Below are positions 39,541 to 50,106 of a DNA stretch of 64,000 nt, in pieces. The notes below the pieces were generated by a model that was not told where the DNA came from, ran no database searches, and saw only the letters and a program-made list of their open reading frames with translations. Position 1 is the stretch's first letter; every line of letters begins with the position of its first letter. The position numbers and the translations under genes are program-made. This DNA comes from Aporrectodea caliginosa (Eukaryota > Annelida > Clitellata > Crassiclitellata > Lumbricidae): the NCBI GenBank assembly GCA_020284085.1, contig JACEVL010000098.1:1-64000 (forward strand), read 5' to 3'.

Positions 39541-39870
39541 AACGGCCATTTACCTTTTCGTCTCCAGATTCTTCTGCAGTCACCGACGTAGTTTCATCAG
39601 CAGTTTCCAGGGACTGCTATCGCTTTTCTGGTACTTTGGTTCCTCACCATCGAAACTTGATTTGTTGAAAGGCGGTTAACTCGAATTCATGATCCAGAAG
39701 AAGTGTTTAGAGGGCTTTTGAATTTCACCTTCGCATTACTTGATGTTGTGTACGATATAACTCGACGGATATTATTTTCATTTCTGAAAAGTGGAATCTT
39801 TCACGGATTAACAGTTTGTATACAATTTAGCAATAGATTTCGTAGTTCGTGAAAGTTCGTTGCACAAATA
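39519..39870 (+). repeat. Cassette A
   Basis: CGGCCATTTACCTTTTCG, CTGCAGTCACCGACGTAG, TTCATCAGCAGTTTCCAGG and CATGATCCAGAAGAAGTG. Confidence 0.6.
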
Positions 39871-39976
39871 AACGACGTTAAAGACAATGAAACGTACAAT
39901 ATAGCCTAGTCGGCGTGTTTCTACTAATATGTAATGCAAAACAACGAAACACAAACGGTGATGTGACTTCAGCTTT

Positions 39977-40015
39977 TATATAAAAGTAATAGAGTTTAAA
40001 AAGGTGTCTAAAATC
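39977..40015 (+). promoter_or_regulatory. Promoter-like module heading cassette B
   Basis: TATATAA, 13 bp, then AAAAAGGTGTCTAAAATC. Confidence 0.5.
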
Positions 40016-40320
40016 AACAACTGACTTCGCCGAGCATTCGGGTTACAGCGGTGCGTCTTGGAGCCAAAGAATAATTTTATGCATTAGAGTCCGGTATTTA
40101 ACGACATCTAGCGGCGACTTGGACAGATGACTTTGATATTACTTTACCTGACAACACATAATTACATGAGCTTTTGAAATAATATATTGAAATAATTATG
40201 GACATTTTATTCTCTGGTTCAATGACACCTTTGAACATTTTCAAGTGGCGCTTTCAATTTAATTAACACAATGAGGTCAACAGTTAAATCTCATTTTCAT
40301 GCCAAAAATCGTCCCAACAT
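39994..40320 (+). repeat. Cassette B
   Basis: CAACTGACTTCGCCGAGCATT, AATTTTATGCATTAGAGTCC, GGTATTTAACGACATCTAGCG and TCTCTGGTTCAATGACAC. Confidence 0.6.
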
Positions 40321-40329
40321 AATTATTGA

Positions 40330-40480
40330 ATTCTTAATAAACACGAACACATGTATGTATAACATTGTATATAAAGGACACATAGGCGCAAATATGCCAC
40401 GATTGTTCTAGTACCTCAGTGTCTTTATTATTATTGGACATCTATTGCTCTGAAACAACCATACCTGTGGGAAAGCCAGT
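40330..40480 (+). repeat. Cassette J remnant
   Basis: GGCGCAAATATGCCACGATTG and TGGACATCTATTG, as in J at 15670 and 25750. Confidence 0.45.
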
Positions 40481-40489
40481 CCCAAGCCA

Positions 40490-40690
40490 GGAGGAAAGCG
40501 ATAGAGACAGAGACGGAAAGAGAAAGAGAGTGAAACGAGTATGTGTATGTGTGCGTGTGAGAGAGAGACAGACAGAGAAACAAACAGAAAGAGACAGGAA
40601 GAGACAGAAAGAGAGATAGTGATAGTGGGAGGGAGGAAGGATAAGGGAGAGAGACAGAGATGCAGAGATAGAGAGACGAATGGTTAAGGT
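40490..40690. repeat. GAGACAGA-rich low-complexity tract
   Basis: Third tract of this kind after 26740 and 34440, again downstream of J. The two frames across it are compositional. Confidence 0.65.
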
Positions 40691-40829
40691 AAAGGGCAAT
40701 GTTAAAGCTGTACGGGTAAAGTGAGGTAAAGGAAGTCTATGAATTGGTTAAAGTAAGGAATTGTAATGGAAGGCGGTGTAACATAAGGCAAAGGACTAAT
40801 GGAGGGTGAGGTAGAGCATAAAGAAGAGG

Positions 40830-41045
40830 AAAAGCAGTCCGTGAAGCTAGTCCTGAGGCTGCCATGGGTATGAAGTGCTGGCTACTTTATTTTCTTAGAC
40901 TCAGCTTATGAGGGCGGGTGACCAGTCCTCTCCCTCGCCGTATCATCTTCGCTCAGACAGCGTATAGGGTCAGTGTTCACATTATAGGTGAGTTAGCTAG
41001 GGGCACATGCGGAACAGAAATATAATCTACAGCATCGCTTTCCTG
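40830..41045 (-). mobile_element. SINE family K
   Basis: AAGCAGTCCGTGAAGCTAG, CTGAGGCTGCCATGGG, CTCCCTCGCCGTATC, GGGTCAGTGTTCACATTA and GCGGAACAGAAATAT. Confidence 0.45.
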
Positions 41046-41069
41046 GTATCAGCTACTTTGAGCGACCAG

Positions 41070-41500
41070 GGATTGACCTCATCAGAACACGTGTAGAATG
41101 TATGTCGAACCATCTGCGTCAGATTAACACTATACGCCGTTCTCTTACAAGTCAACCAGCAACAACCCTGATCCATGATTGACTATGGCAATGCCAGTTA
41201 TGCAGGTCTAACTCATTCTTCCATAAACCGGCTTCAATCAGTTTGGAATGTTGTGGCTCGGCTGATCGGCAGATTTGGTCATACAGTCGAGGTTCAAATG
41301 GGAGGAACTGCAAAGGTTAAATAAAAACGCATTGAGTTTAAGATCTTGATGTTCATGGGTAAATATCTAGCAGGCTCTGTTCCAACTTATCTCAAGGATG
41401 TCTTTATCTCAGTCTCTTCCATATCTGGTCCCCTATTTCTCCACTCTTCCACGCAAGGCGAATTGGTTGTTCCACCGGATTTCCAAGGTCCAGCATAGAA
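41070..41500 (+). pseudogene. L2-like reverse transcriptase, decayed
   Basis: In pieces: IDYGNASYAGLTHSS, RLQSVWNVVARLIGRFGHT, then after stops and frameshifts RIEFKILMFMGKYLAGSVP and TYLKDVF. The order matches the C-terminal half of L2/CR1 RTs. Confidence 0.65.
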
Positions 41501-41712
41501 GTCAAACAACAAAAATAATAATAATAGAAATATTCATCATTATATAATTAATAAAAAAATTGCAATAATAACAATAACTATCGTAATAATAAAACGATAA
41601 TAAGAATAGCAAATAACTAATAATTATAGCAATAAAATTAAATACCACAATCATAATGATGATAACAATGATGCATTAGATAAAATTAATGAGTAATAGG
41701 CCCTACAGTTTC

Positions 41713-41757
41713 GATTTTACATACCTTTAAAAGGATATTACCTTGGTCTATAAATAA
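41713..41757 (-). promoter_or_regulatory. Promoter-like module
   Basis: Reverse motif ACATACCTTTAAAAGG, then TATAAATAA. Confidence 0.4.
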
Positions 41758-41780
41758 TCAAACAACGTTCTGCGTAGGAT

Positions 41781-42071
41781 AGGCATAAAGAAGTACAAAT
41801 TAGTAGATTGAGACTTGGTGTTGTCATTACTAATAAAAAACTATTTCAAATGAAAAAGCACCCTAATGGGTTATGTGATACATGTGAGGTTACGGAAAGT
41901 ATAGAACATATTCTATTGGAGTGTAAAAAGGAAAATATTTCAAATATTCTAAAAGATAAATGTAATAGTTATAAATCAGAATTTAATTTAAAATCTCTGC
42001 TTGATGTGGGATGTTTGCAGAGTGCAGTATATAATCTTGTTAAAATCATTAATAAAGGAAAAATACTATAA
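41781..42071 (+). pseudogene. C-terminal end of Nimb-like ORF2, in frame
   Basis: 97 residues, open from the truncation: RHKEVQISRLRLGVVITNK, then CDTCEVTESIEHILLEC and the tail. It shows how the C-terminal knuckle joins the RNase H frame. Copy 1 has lost this continuity by a one-base deletion. RT and RNase H themselves are absent here. Confidence 0.85.
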
Positions 42072-42717
42072 TTATTGTCATAAATATTAGTATCAGATCA
42101 AATCTATTACAAACATATAGTTGAACACATTCCTTATGATTAAAATACCAATAAACACAAAATATGTGTGATTAATGGTCATTTCATTATTTCATTGCAT
42201 TTTCTAATGATATTACATTGTTTCATAGGAAAATGTTTAATGAAATGTTTAATTAAGTATTCTGTCATGTAAATAATTGTTAACATGCATTCTTGTAAAT
42301 AGATGTATGTTAAAATAAAATGTGTATATAATACATGTATATATATTACACATCTGTGCTGAATTTCTGTTTGCAAATAGCATTACATGTTATTTTAGAA
42401 AACTTAAAGAAGTACTGTTAATAACTTTGTAAACATATTTGAAAAGAGCTAAAATAGCCAAAAAAAAAAGAGCTGATATAGCCAAAAAAGAGCTGATATA
42501 GCCAAAAAGAGCTGAAATAGCCACCAAAAAAAAGAAACAAAAGGAGAAAAAAAAAAAAAAAGGGAAAAAAAAGATGTTAAAAAAGAATTACAATAAAAAG
42601 AGCCAATGGGCCAAACATAACGGAGATACAATACTTTAATATGTATCAAATCAAATAATATGTATCTATCAAATATTGTTAATATTGTTAATAAGATTGA
42701 GGAGAAAACAGTTATTA

Positions 42718-42990
42718 ACATTATACGGAAATGAACTTAATCCGTCAGAAACTTTAAATACGTCTACATCTTATCAGAAACGGAATCAAAGCCAAGAAAA
42801 GAAAAAGAAAACTGTTGATAGAAATTATATGAAAATGAACTTAAATCGTCAGAAACTTTAAATACGTCAGCATCTTATCAGAAACGGAATCAAAGACGAG
42901 AAAGGAGAAAGAACATTTGTGAGAACATTACAAGAAAATGAACGGAAATACATCAACAACTTTAAAGACGTCAACAGCCTTTGTAGCTAT
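42718..42990 (+). repeat. Tandem repeat in Nimb-like 3' UTR
   Basis: About 2.5 units of roughly 110 bp. Each has GAAATGAACTTAA(T/A)CGTCA, AACTTTAAATACGTC and TTATCAGAAACGGAATCAAAG. Confidence 0.8.
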
Positions 42991-43104
42991 AGGATGTCGT
43001 TAAATATTGGATTATGTATGTATGCGTAGGATGGTATGTTCATTAAAATCACCTACTTCGTTTTGCACATAATAATTATATCAGATTAAATAAGGCACAA
43101 CCTA

Positions 43105-43535
43105 CAATGGCTGCCAATTGCTGATCGTATACGCTACAAGATCGTTATGATAGTGCGATGTTTCATGACTGGTACTGCTCCAGAATACATCAGTGAGCTG
43201 TGCGTTCCTGTCTCCACAAAGCCCGGTCACCGGATACTTCGTTCTGCGATGCGGAATGATCTCGTTATTCCACGCTCTCACCCCTCGACACGTGCGCTTC
43301 AGGGCTTCTCTGTCGTTGGACCATCGTTATGGAACAATAAAATTTACATACTGAAATTCGCTCAGTTCCACTTATCGCTGACTGCATTGCATTTTCTCGA
43401 ACATCAAAGACACACATTTTCCCATCTGACTGATAGCTACGTACACAGCGCCTCTTAGAGGCTGTTAGGACGCGCTTTGCAAGTATTCTGTTACATTACA
43501 TTACATAACATTACATTACATTGCATTACATTAGT
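43105..43535 (+). pseudogene. L2-like LINE 3' end
   Basis: Starts LQWLPIADRIRYKIV and continues GTAPEYISELCVPVS, GHRILRSAMRNDLVIP and GFSVVGPSLWN. A frameshift after LWN moves the EIRSVPLIADCIAF and FSRTSKTHIFPSD end into another frame. The tail is (ATTAC)n at 43490-43535. Confidence 0.8.
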
Positions 43536-43539
43536 AACT

Positions 43540-43940
43540 AGAACCAAGATCAGTTGCTCCAGCGAAAACTGTAGAAAGATTTGTTTAAAACGAAATAAGA
43601 TTTTATTAAACTCTTTCAATCAAACCATTGTTGCGTTTGTGATTGTCTCAAATCGGCGTCAGCTCTAGAAATTGTCAGACAATTGTTATCAATATGTAAC
43701 CGAATCAACGATAGTTGTGCCATATCATAGCTAGCTCCGAAGTTAAAAATTACTGATTACTGATGAGGCTCCTAACGAAATGTTTAATTATTAATAAGTA
43801 GCTTCTATCCCACCTGTATGACACTGTGATGCATTAGGTATCAAACAATGGCGCAAGCCGTGACCATGCCAACACTCACATCCAACACCCAACACGACAA
43901 CGACAATTGAAGTAAGCCATTGTCGGATTTCAGCGTCAAG
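43540..43940. other. Unassigned sequence
   Basis: I see no gene, RNA or known repeat. Confidence 0.35.
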
Positions 43941-43944
43941 AGTT

Positions 43945-43985
43945 TATATTAGCTGAAAAATCGGCTAAAAGAGGTGTTCAAAGTT
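43945..43985 (+). promoter_or_regulatory. Promoter-like module heading cassette H
   Basis: TATATTA, 15 bp, then AAAAGAGGTGTTCAAAGTT. Confidence 0.5.
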
Positions 43986-44060
43986 AACAGTTGACTCGCG
44001 AGCATTCTTGTAACAGTGGCGCCCTCTGCATACATCCATTAAACATTAAAATAATAATAC
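43963..44060 (+). repeat. Cassette H, truncated
   Basis: AACAGTTGACTCGCGAGCATT, GTAACAGTGGCGCCCTCTGC and ATACATCCATTAA, then lost. Confidence 0.45.
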
Positions 44061-44600
44061 GGCAAAACGCATTCGCGTTCGCATCCTAATCCGAAATCAA
44101 TAGCGGATTTCGTGCTACATTGCTCCATGGGGCCTAAACCAACCAAAATCGTTATCACATATTAAATCCAAAGTCAAAATCATTATCAGTTTGAAAAAGC
44201 GGTTTATCATCAAACTCTTTCTGCAGTTTCTTAACTCACATGTAGCCTACTGAACTATTTGTGTTTTAAGAAGGGGGGTGTGCTCGGACTACTGACATAA
44301 TTTTATTAGGGGTCCCAGAATGTTTGACAGTTGCTGACAAGGCGAAGGGAGGGGTAAAAAAACTGTCTAAAACTTGTTGACATAATTAAGTGTTAATATT
44401 AGCGACAATAATCGAAGATTTTTTGCTATAGTACAGGTGTCTTTTGTTTGTAGTAAAACTTTGGGTCACTTCAACATCGAAACGCCAGGACTGGCGCCTG
44501 ACGTGCAGCAGCCCAAAACCAGACATATCGGCAGTGGGCATGCACGCTGGAATACTGCGTGAGGTCGCTCGAGAGCAGAAAGTAGTCACCGTTAGAGGTC
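44060..44600. other. Unassigned sequence
   Basis: No landmark of the cassettes or of any mobile element seen. Confidence 0.35.
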
Positions 44601-44604
44601 GCTG

Positions 44605-44820
44605 AGTGTATGTATGTATGTATGTATGTATGTATGTATGTATGTATGTATGTATGTATGTATGTATGTATGAGCACTTGTTATAGCGCCCCTTCAAGAT
44701 TTCTACTCAGAGGCGCTCCCGACTACAGCGCGGACACTGAATCGGAGTTTCACGCCGAAGCGCATGAGCAATTCCGAGTGAAGGACTTGCCCAGGGTCCC
44801 TACGGAGTGAGAAGGGCACC
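44605..44820 (-). mobile_element. T2 SINE, 5' truncated, with (ATGT)n tail
   Basis: (TATG)n at 44606-44671, then AGCACTTGTTATAGCGCCCC, CAGAGGCGCTCCCGACTAC and GACTTGCCCAGGGTCCCT. The tRNA head is missing. Confidence 0.8.
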
Positions 44821-44937
44821 GCCAGGGGTGGCTCGAGAGTGGCGCAGCCAGCGAGCAGTCACTGCCAGAGGTCGCAAAATTTCTTTTGTTCCTCAGTAGT
44901 ATCTTAAATCATTCGCCATGGGGCGCTTCATTTAAAA

Positions 44938-45050
44938 CAGAGTACAGTGAACAGAAGAGAGAACTGTGAGAACAACACAGCACAGTGAGCAGAAGAGAGA
45001 ACAGTGAGCAAAAGAAAGCAGCACAGTGAGCAGAAGAGAGCACAGTGAGC
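44938..45050. repeat. About 21-bp minisatellite
   Basis: Four to five imperfect units of CACAGTGAGCAGAAGAGAGA. Confidence 0.75.
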
Positions 45051-45151
45051 TTAAAAATGAATACCGTCTTAGGACGAGCAAGCAATTTCTAATAATAATA
45101 ACGACCTGGTTGTGATGATCACATACAATTGCTAATTTTAAATTAAGATTT

Positions 45152-45192
45152 TATATATAAAAAATTAACTTCTTAAAAGAGGTATGTAACGT
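45152..45192 (+). promoter_or_regulatory. Promoter-like module heading cassette H
   Basis: TATATATAA, 14 bp, then AAAAGAGGTATGTAACGTT. Confidence 0.5.
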
Positions 45193-45430
45193 TAACGGTT
45201 AACGTCAGCGAACATTCTGTATGCAACCAATTTTTTAGCATTGGCGTCAAGTATTTGACGACATCTTTTGGCGGCGAGGAACGATAATTTCGAAATTACC
45301 ATACAACACGTAATTATAGACAAACTCAATAATAAAGGTCATGTCCTCGATCGAGTATAATCAGTTTGGATTGGTTTTAATTGGAATCGAGTGGTTTGCA
45401 TTGGATTGAATTTGTTTTTCAATAGATAAT
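45171..45430 (+). repeat. Cassette H
   Basis: GCGAACATTCTGTATGC, GTATTTGACGACATCTTTTGG, CGATAATTTCGAAATTACC and ATTATAGACAAACTCAATAA. Confidence 0.6.
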
Positions 45431-45439
45431 AATTAATTA

Positions 45440-45640
45440 ATTCATTCATTCATTAATTGAGAGCATTTATATAGCTCCTCTTCAACAAGCTACTCAGAAG
45501 CGCTCCCGGCCCGGCCACGACTAAAGAAAAAAGATTTGAGGGACTTTTAGAACCCTGCCGGATAGCTCACAAGTACAGAGCGGAGCTTAAGCGGGAGGTC
45601 ATTCCAGATAATAGACATGATTAGATTAGAAGACACGGGG
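45440..45640 (-). pseudogene. L2-like LINE 3' end
   Basis: On the minus strand it reads LWNDLPLKLRSVL, then a 3' end with GGAGCTATATAAATGC and (AATG)n. Confidence 0.7.
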
Positions 45641-45840
45641 ACAATGTTCTTTTTGATCTTTTAATAAATTTACAACATTCATTAGCATTCTCAGTACAAA
45701 ATTACCTGCACTGAAGTGATGCAATGCAAGTTGAAAAGTCTACCATCAGATGTTCCTGCAAATGTGAAACTTAAACGAAAAATCAATCGACGACATGCAT
45801 ACGGTACATGGTGCATACTTTAAGTAGCGGCGCTAAGTGA

Positions 45841-45862
45841 CGTAAAAGAGGTGTTTAAAATC
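45841..45862 (+). promoter_or_regulatory. Promoter-like motif heading cassette I
   Basis: AAAAGAGGTGTTTAAAATC at 45844. I see no TATA box at the usual distance. Confidence 0.45.
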
Positions 45863-46060
45863 AACGGTTTACGTCGTTTTGCATTCTGGTGATAGTGGCG
45901 CCACCTTCATACACACATTCACACCGTTTTAGCCTACTGATTATCGACCAGTATTTAAAGACAGAACAGTTCGATGCGTACTTCGCATTAAGAAATCTAA
46001 ACGGTTTTCCTTAATCTTCGGTTCAACGAGACAATATTTAATTATACTAATCTAATCATT
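45841..46060 (+). repeat. Cassette I, left copy
   Basis: CAACGGTTTACGTCGTTTTGC, TTCTGGTGATAGTGGCGCCA and CGACCAGTATTTAAAGAC. An inverted copy of its first about 80 bp lies at 47660-47740. Confidence 0.6.
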
Positions 46061-46066
46061 ATGTCA

Positions 46067-47140
46067 TCCTTAAAATCCTGCAAGTACAATTCGGTATCAC
46101 CGCCTTAGCTATTCAATGGATTGCCTCATTTCTTTCCTCAAGGACTCACAGTATTAAACTTGGTGGCTGCTCATCCAAAATCTTCTCTGTCCTCTTTGGT
46201 GTTCCCCAAGGCTCCATCCTTGGCCCACTTCTCTTTATACTGTACACCTCTAACATTGTCAACATCGCATCACAACATGGCCTTATATGCTGACGACACC
46301 CAGCTCTACATAAAACTCTCTGGCAAACACTTTGATAACATCAAAATAACAATTGCGGCATGCATCCGTGACATTCAAACCTGGTGCTCATCTATGCGTC
46401 TGAAGCTAAATGCCACCAAAACAGAACTCATTTGGTTCGACCGTCGAAGCCGACCGGACGATGAAAAACAAATAAAATCTCTTGATCTTGAGTCTAACTG
46501 CGCCATTCTACCATCTGATGTCGTTCGTGACCTCGGTGTTCTGCTAGACAGCAGCCTAAACATGACTCAACACATCTCTTCCGTCGCCAAAGCATGCTAT
46601 TTCCACCTTCGCCGAATCCGACAAGTGAAACGCTGCCTTGACGAAACCTGCCTTCGTATCCTGATCCAAGCTCTCGTCATCTCTCGCCTCGACTACTGCA
46701 ACTCTGTCCTATCCGGTCTTCCTTCGTCGACACTGCAACCCTTATCCTCAGTTCAACACACCGCCGCTCGCCTAATAAAAGATCTTGGTCCAAGAGATCA
46801 CATCACGCCTACACTGCAACAACTTCACTGGCTTCCCATCCGCGCCCGTATCACCTTCAAAATCTGCCTCCTCATGTATCACATTCACTCTGGAACCTCT
46901 CCCTCATACATGGCATCCATGGTCACGCCATGTTCAGTTTTCAATACTAGAGGACTCCGATCGTCGACGAGAGGGGATTTCACCGTACTTCGCACAAACC
47001 GGAAGTTTGGAAACCGTGCTTTCTCTGTCTCAGGACCCTTAGAATGGAACCGTCTTCCAGCTTCAGTTCGACAGTGCACATCTGTTGCACAGTTTAAAAC
47101 AAAATTAAAAACTGATCTGTTCACCTTGCACTATGACTAA
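46067..47140 (+). pseudogene. L2-like reverse transcriptase with one frameshift
   Basis: Up to about 46275 one frame reads FGITALAIQWIASFLSSRT, SVLFGVPQGSILGPLLFIL and YTSNIVNIASQ. From about 46276 another frame continues with ALYADDTQLYI, RLKLNATKTELIWF, VRDLGVLLDSSL, VISRLDYCNSVLSGL, LHWLPIRARITFK, NRAFSVSGPLEWNRLP and FKTKLKTDLF, ending at 47140. Motif B and YADD are both kept. A single-base indel between them kills the frame. Motif A and the endonuclease are cut off. Confidence 0.85.
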
Positions 47141-47225
47141 GAATGTAGCGAAACGCGCTCTCGTGAAAGACTTTGTCTTGTTAATTAAAGCGCGCTATAA
47201 ATGTTCATTTGTATTGTATTGTAGG
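46067..47225 (+). mobile_element. L2-like LINE, 5' truncated
   Basis: Runs from within the RT palm to a 3' end with AAAGCGCGCTATAAATG and (TTGTA)n. This is the most complete L2 copy in the window. Confidence 0.85.
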
Positions 47226-47229
47226 CCTA

Positions 47230-47655
47230 TCCTTCAATTATGGCATAAACCATTTGCATTTTAAACAATGCAAGTAGCTAACAGATTTGAATCTCAGTTG
47301 CAGAGAAATGTTACACGAAAGTAATGCTCACTTAAACACTTCGAACATTTCGTCCCATGATCAGTTTACAAACAACATTAACTATGACATTAGGCCGAAA
47401 ATTTACCGCCAACGGTGAAGACTTAATGACCGGGTTTTGCCGAAAGCAGACGAAAACATGAGAAACACTTTTATAGCCAGAATGCTGTACTCATACTGAC
47501 TAAACAGCAGTTTAACTGTTGCCTACTTAACCTAGATGTTTGTTCGCCAGGGTGCTGTTTGGCAGCTGGTTAAAGTGAAGAGGCAACTTAGGCCCTATTT
47601 ACTTACTTATTGTATTGTATTGTATTCAAACATTTATAAATAATAGTCAATAAAA
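47230..47655. other. Mostly unassigned; part of cassette B
   Basis: Near 47285 GATTTGAATCTCAGTTGCA recalls cassette B. An L2-type (TTGTA)n tail with AACATTTATAA lies at 47610-47645. Confidence 0.35.
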
Positions 47656-47659
47656 CTGT

Positions 47660-47740
47660 GTGACTGCGTGTATGCAGGTGGCGCCACTATCACCAGAATG
47701 CAAAACGATATAAACCGTTGATTTTAAACACCCCTTCTAC
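47660..47740 (-). repeat. Cassette I, inverted copy with module
   Basis: Complement of the first about 80 bp of the unit at 45841: GGTGGCGCCACTATCACCAG, AATGCAAAACGAT and AACCGTTGATTTTAAACACC. The two face each other across the L2 insertion. Confidence 0.75.
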
Positions 47741-47854
47741 GACTTTTAGCACTACTACTTAAATTAATCACCATGCATTTACCGTATATCGTTAAATTTG
47801 ATGGTGTCGCTTATATTAATCTAAGGAAATGATTCTACAACTTAGATGAGTTGG

Positions 47855-47980
47855 CTTTGGGCGCAGGAGGAGCAGAAATGTAGAACCAAATTTCCGCCAT
47901 TGGGAGAATTTGAACCCTCGTCCTCTCGATTGACAGTTCAGCACGCTAATCACTACACCATCAAGCAGCAAGTATTATTA
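47855..47980 (-). mobile_element. SINE family K with tRNA-like head
   Basis: On the minus strand: GATGGTGTAGTGATTAGCG (A-box-like), CTGTCAA at the anticodon-loop position and GAGGGTTCAAATTC (B-box-like), then AAATTTGG...TTTCTGCTCC. It resembles a tRNA-Asp-derived head. Confidence 0.6.
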
Positions 47981-48287
47981 TACTGCAACGACTCATCTAA
48001 TTCAGTTACAATTGGTATTACATTTACATTAACTCTTTTAGAAATTTATTTTATATATTGGAATAGACCTCTGTAGCAATGGTAGAAATTCATGTATGTG
48101 GCGCCTGTTCGGCCTTTGTCTAAGCCCTGAGAGGCCTGAGTGATACAGACAGTGACGGAAGAGACACACACACATACACTAGATAGCACTTCAGTAAAAT
48201 TAATAAACTTAGGTCTTCTAAAAAACTGATTAAATTCTAAAGTTAAAGAAACGCTCTGGAAAAAACGACGTGATATTCAAGCCTCCA

Positions 48288-48327
48288 TTAAGACACCTTA
48301 AAAACTGATTCACTCGCCTATATATTT
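48288..48327 (-). promoter_or_regulatory. Promoter-like module
   Basis: Reverse motif TTAAGACACCTTAAAAAC, 14 bp, then CTATATATTT. Confidence 0.45.
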
Positions 48328-48564
48328 AGAGGGTTTTCACCAATTGAGATCGTTTTCAGTTGGAGTACCCTGAGATCGGATTCAATGGCGAACTGAGGTC
48401 GATATCTTTGGTAACAATGAAAATGACAAGGATACGGAAAAGGATAAAAATAATGTTAATGAGGACGATGATGATTAAGATTGTGATGATGATGATGATA
48501 AATATAACATTTATAAACACGTGCATGTATGTGTGTCTGTTTAGTCTTTCTCAAGATGTTCTAT

Positions 48565-48645
48565 TAGACCGGATGTTCCCCTAGACCGGATCTTTCCATA
48601 GACCGGATGTTTCCCTAGACCGGGAGTTTGGACCTCAATAAACCG
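48565..48645. repeat. About 18-bp minisatellite (AGACCGGATGTT)
   Basis: Four to five units of TAGACCGGATGTTCCCC type. It is the second locus of the repeat at 15747. Decayed units continue to about 48735. Confidence 0.7.
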
Positions 48646-49052
48646 GATGTTAACAATGAACGAAACCTAAACGCTGGATCTAATAGATCCGCAAGTTGCG
48701 ACCTCATCAAACTGGAAGCTGGGACCTCACTAAAGCAAATGGCATAAAAGTATTATGCATGCTTGGTAGGATAGAGTGGACATCGACGGCCATTTCAGTC
48801 CATAAAATGTCGATAAATACTGGAACCCTACAAAGGGATTAATAAACAAAAGCAAATTCGCATTGAAAGCCATAAGAAATTGTTAACTATCGACGTCAAT
48901 ATAACGTAATGTAAATTTTCTAAACTGTCTCATTGTCCACAAAATAATAATGGAAGACAAACTTAACTACGGGAGCTATAATAATTATCAACGTCAACGG
49001 CCTTTGTTGTCACAAAGATGTTATTAAATTTACGGAATGCAAATGCAATCGG

Positions 49053-49092
49053 TAGACACCTCTAAAACGATTCTCACATATACTATATATAA
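49053..49092 (-). promoter_or_regulatory. Promoter-like module, minus member of a divergent pair
   Basis: Reverse motif GTAGACACCTCTAAAACG, exactly 16 bp, then CTATATATAA. Confidence 0.6.
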
Positions 49093-49136
49093 TTTCGAGC
49101 AAGAAAAAACGACTAATTTTTTGCAGACAAAAATTT

Positions 49137-49178
49137 TATATAACAATATTCGGTACGTAAAAAGAGGTGTTCTGATTC
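49137..49178 (+). promoter_or_regulatory. Promoter-like module, plus member of a divergent pair
   Basis: TATATAA, exactly 16 bp, then AAAAGAGGTGTTCTGATTC. About 45 bp separates the two TATA boxes. Confidence 0.6.
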
Positions 49179-50000
49179 AAGTGTTCAGTCTATGTTTGGC
49201 ATTCATGAAACAATGAAGCTGTCTTCATTCACTCATTAATTTGATTAATTAGTGATCATAATGATTTCGCAATTAATTCACTTTACAAGATGTAAACCCT
49301 GACGGTGGGCAGTTGCCAAAAATCGATTCTAAAAATTTCATATTGCCACTATAATAGAAATAAAAAATTCCCAATGAAATTCAACTCCGCCACTACCCAC
49401 GCTCTGGCAGTGTCAGTGTCAAACCCGGAGTAAGAAGGAGGGCGACGCTAATCATATTTGTTATGACACAGCCTCGATAAACAGCAACTAACCATCAATT
49501 TTTGAGTGGCGCTATATAATGCTCGATTACGATTACGAATGAAATTCACTTTTAAGAATGATTTTGCAAACTTTTTTATTAGAGATTATTTTCATCCGCT
49601 GGCAATTAGAATGTTTCTAAATTAATGAATAACTTTTAACTTTTTACTCAGAGAAATTGATCTTTGTCTCTTAAGATTTTTGCGAGTATCTGACGGTAGT
49701 TTGAACGTTTGGATGAATTGACTATCGGAGAATTTTCGAAATCTCAGAAGGGAGATGGTTCCAGAGTCGATGTCCAATGTGGTGCATGGATCGGATAGAG
49801 AATTACGGTGCTACGGTACCGATAATGGATGATTGGTTAGAGTGGGGTGATTGGATGGTGAGACTTTGAGATGATACGAAGGATGGGATCGTTGCCAGGA
49901 AGTTACAGAATAACGAGTGACGTTGGAACTGAATGCGTTTGGAGATTTCCAGCCAATGGAGTCATTTGAGATGGGAGTGATAATATGGTAATATCCTGGT
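49157..50000 (+). repeat. Cassette C, S1-like body and block E
   Basis: CAGTCTATGTTTGGCATTC, TCATTCACTCATTAATTTG and CAACTCCGCCACTACCCACG. GGGCGACGCTAATCATATTT comes next, then GACGGTAGTTTGAACGTTTGG, GTCGATGTCCAATGTGG and TTCCAGCCAATGGAGTC. Confidence 0.6.
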
Positions 50001-50106
50001 GTCATCGAATGATATTTTCGACTTTATGATAATGACGCTATAACGAAGTCATTGGATTACAATCATTATATCCTGAGATTAAGGTTAACGCAAAAGAATT
50101 ATTATT

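Larger units (their letters stand above)
41781..43022 (+). mobile_element. I/Nimb-like LINE, copy 2, 5' truncated
   Basis: Flanked by the 10-bp duplication TGCGTAGGAT (41771-41780 and 43023-43032). It is closely similar to the 3' 1.2 kb of copy 1 on the opposite strand, including the A-rich run, the GAGCTGATATAGCC 18-bp repeats (42440-42530) and the roughly 113-bp tandem units (42718-42990). Confidence 0.9.

Noticed and set aside
44386..44697. Tyr/His/Ile-rich frames
   Set aside because: Translations of the (ATGT)n tail of a T2 SINE.
47846..48076. 76-residue frame
   Set aside because: It overlaps a tRNA-like SINE head read on the wrong strand.
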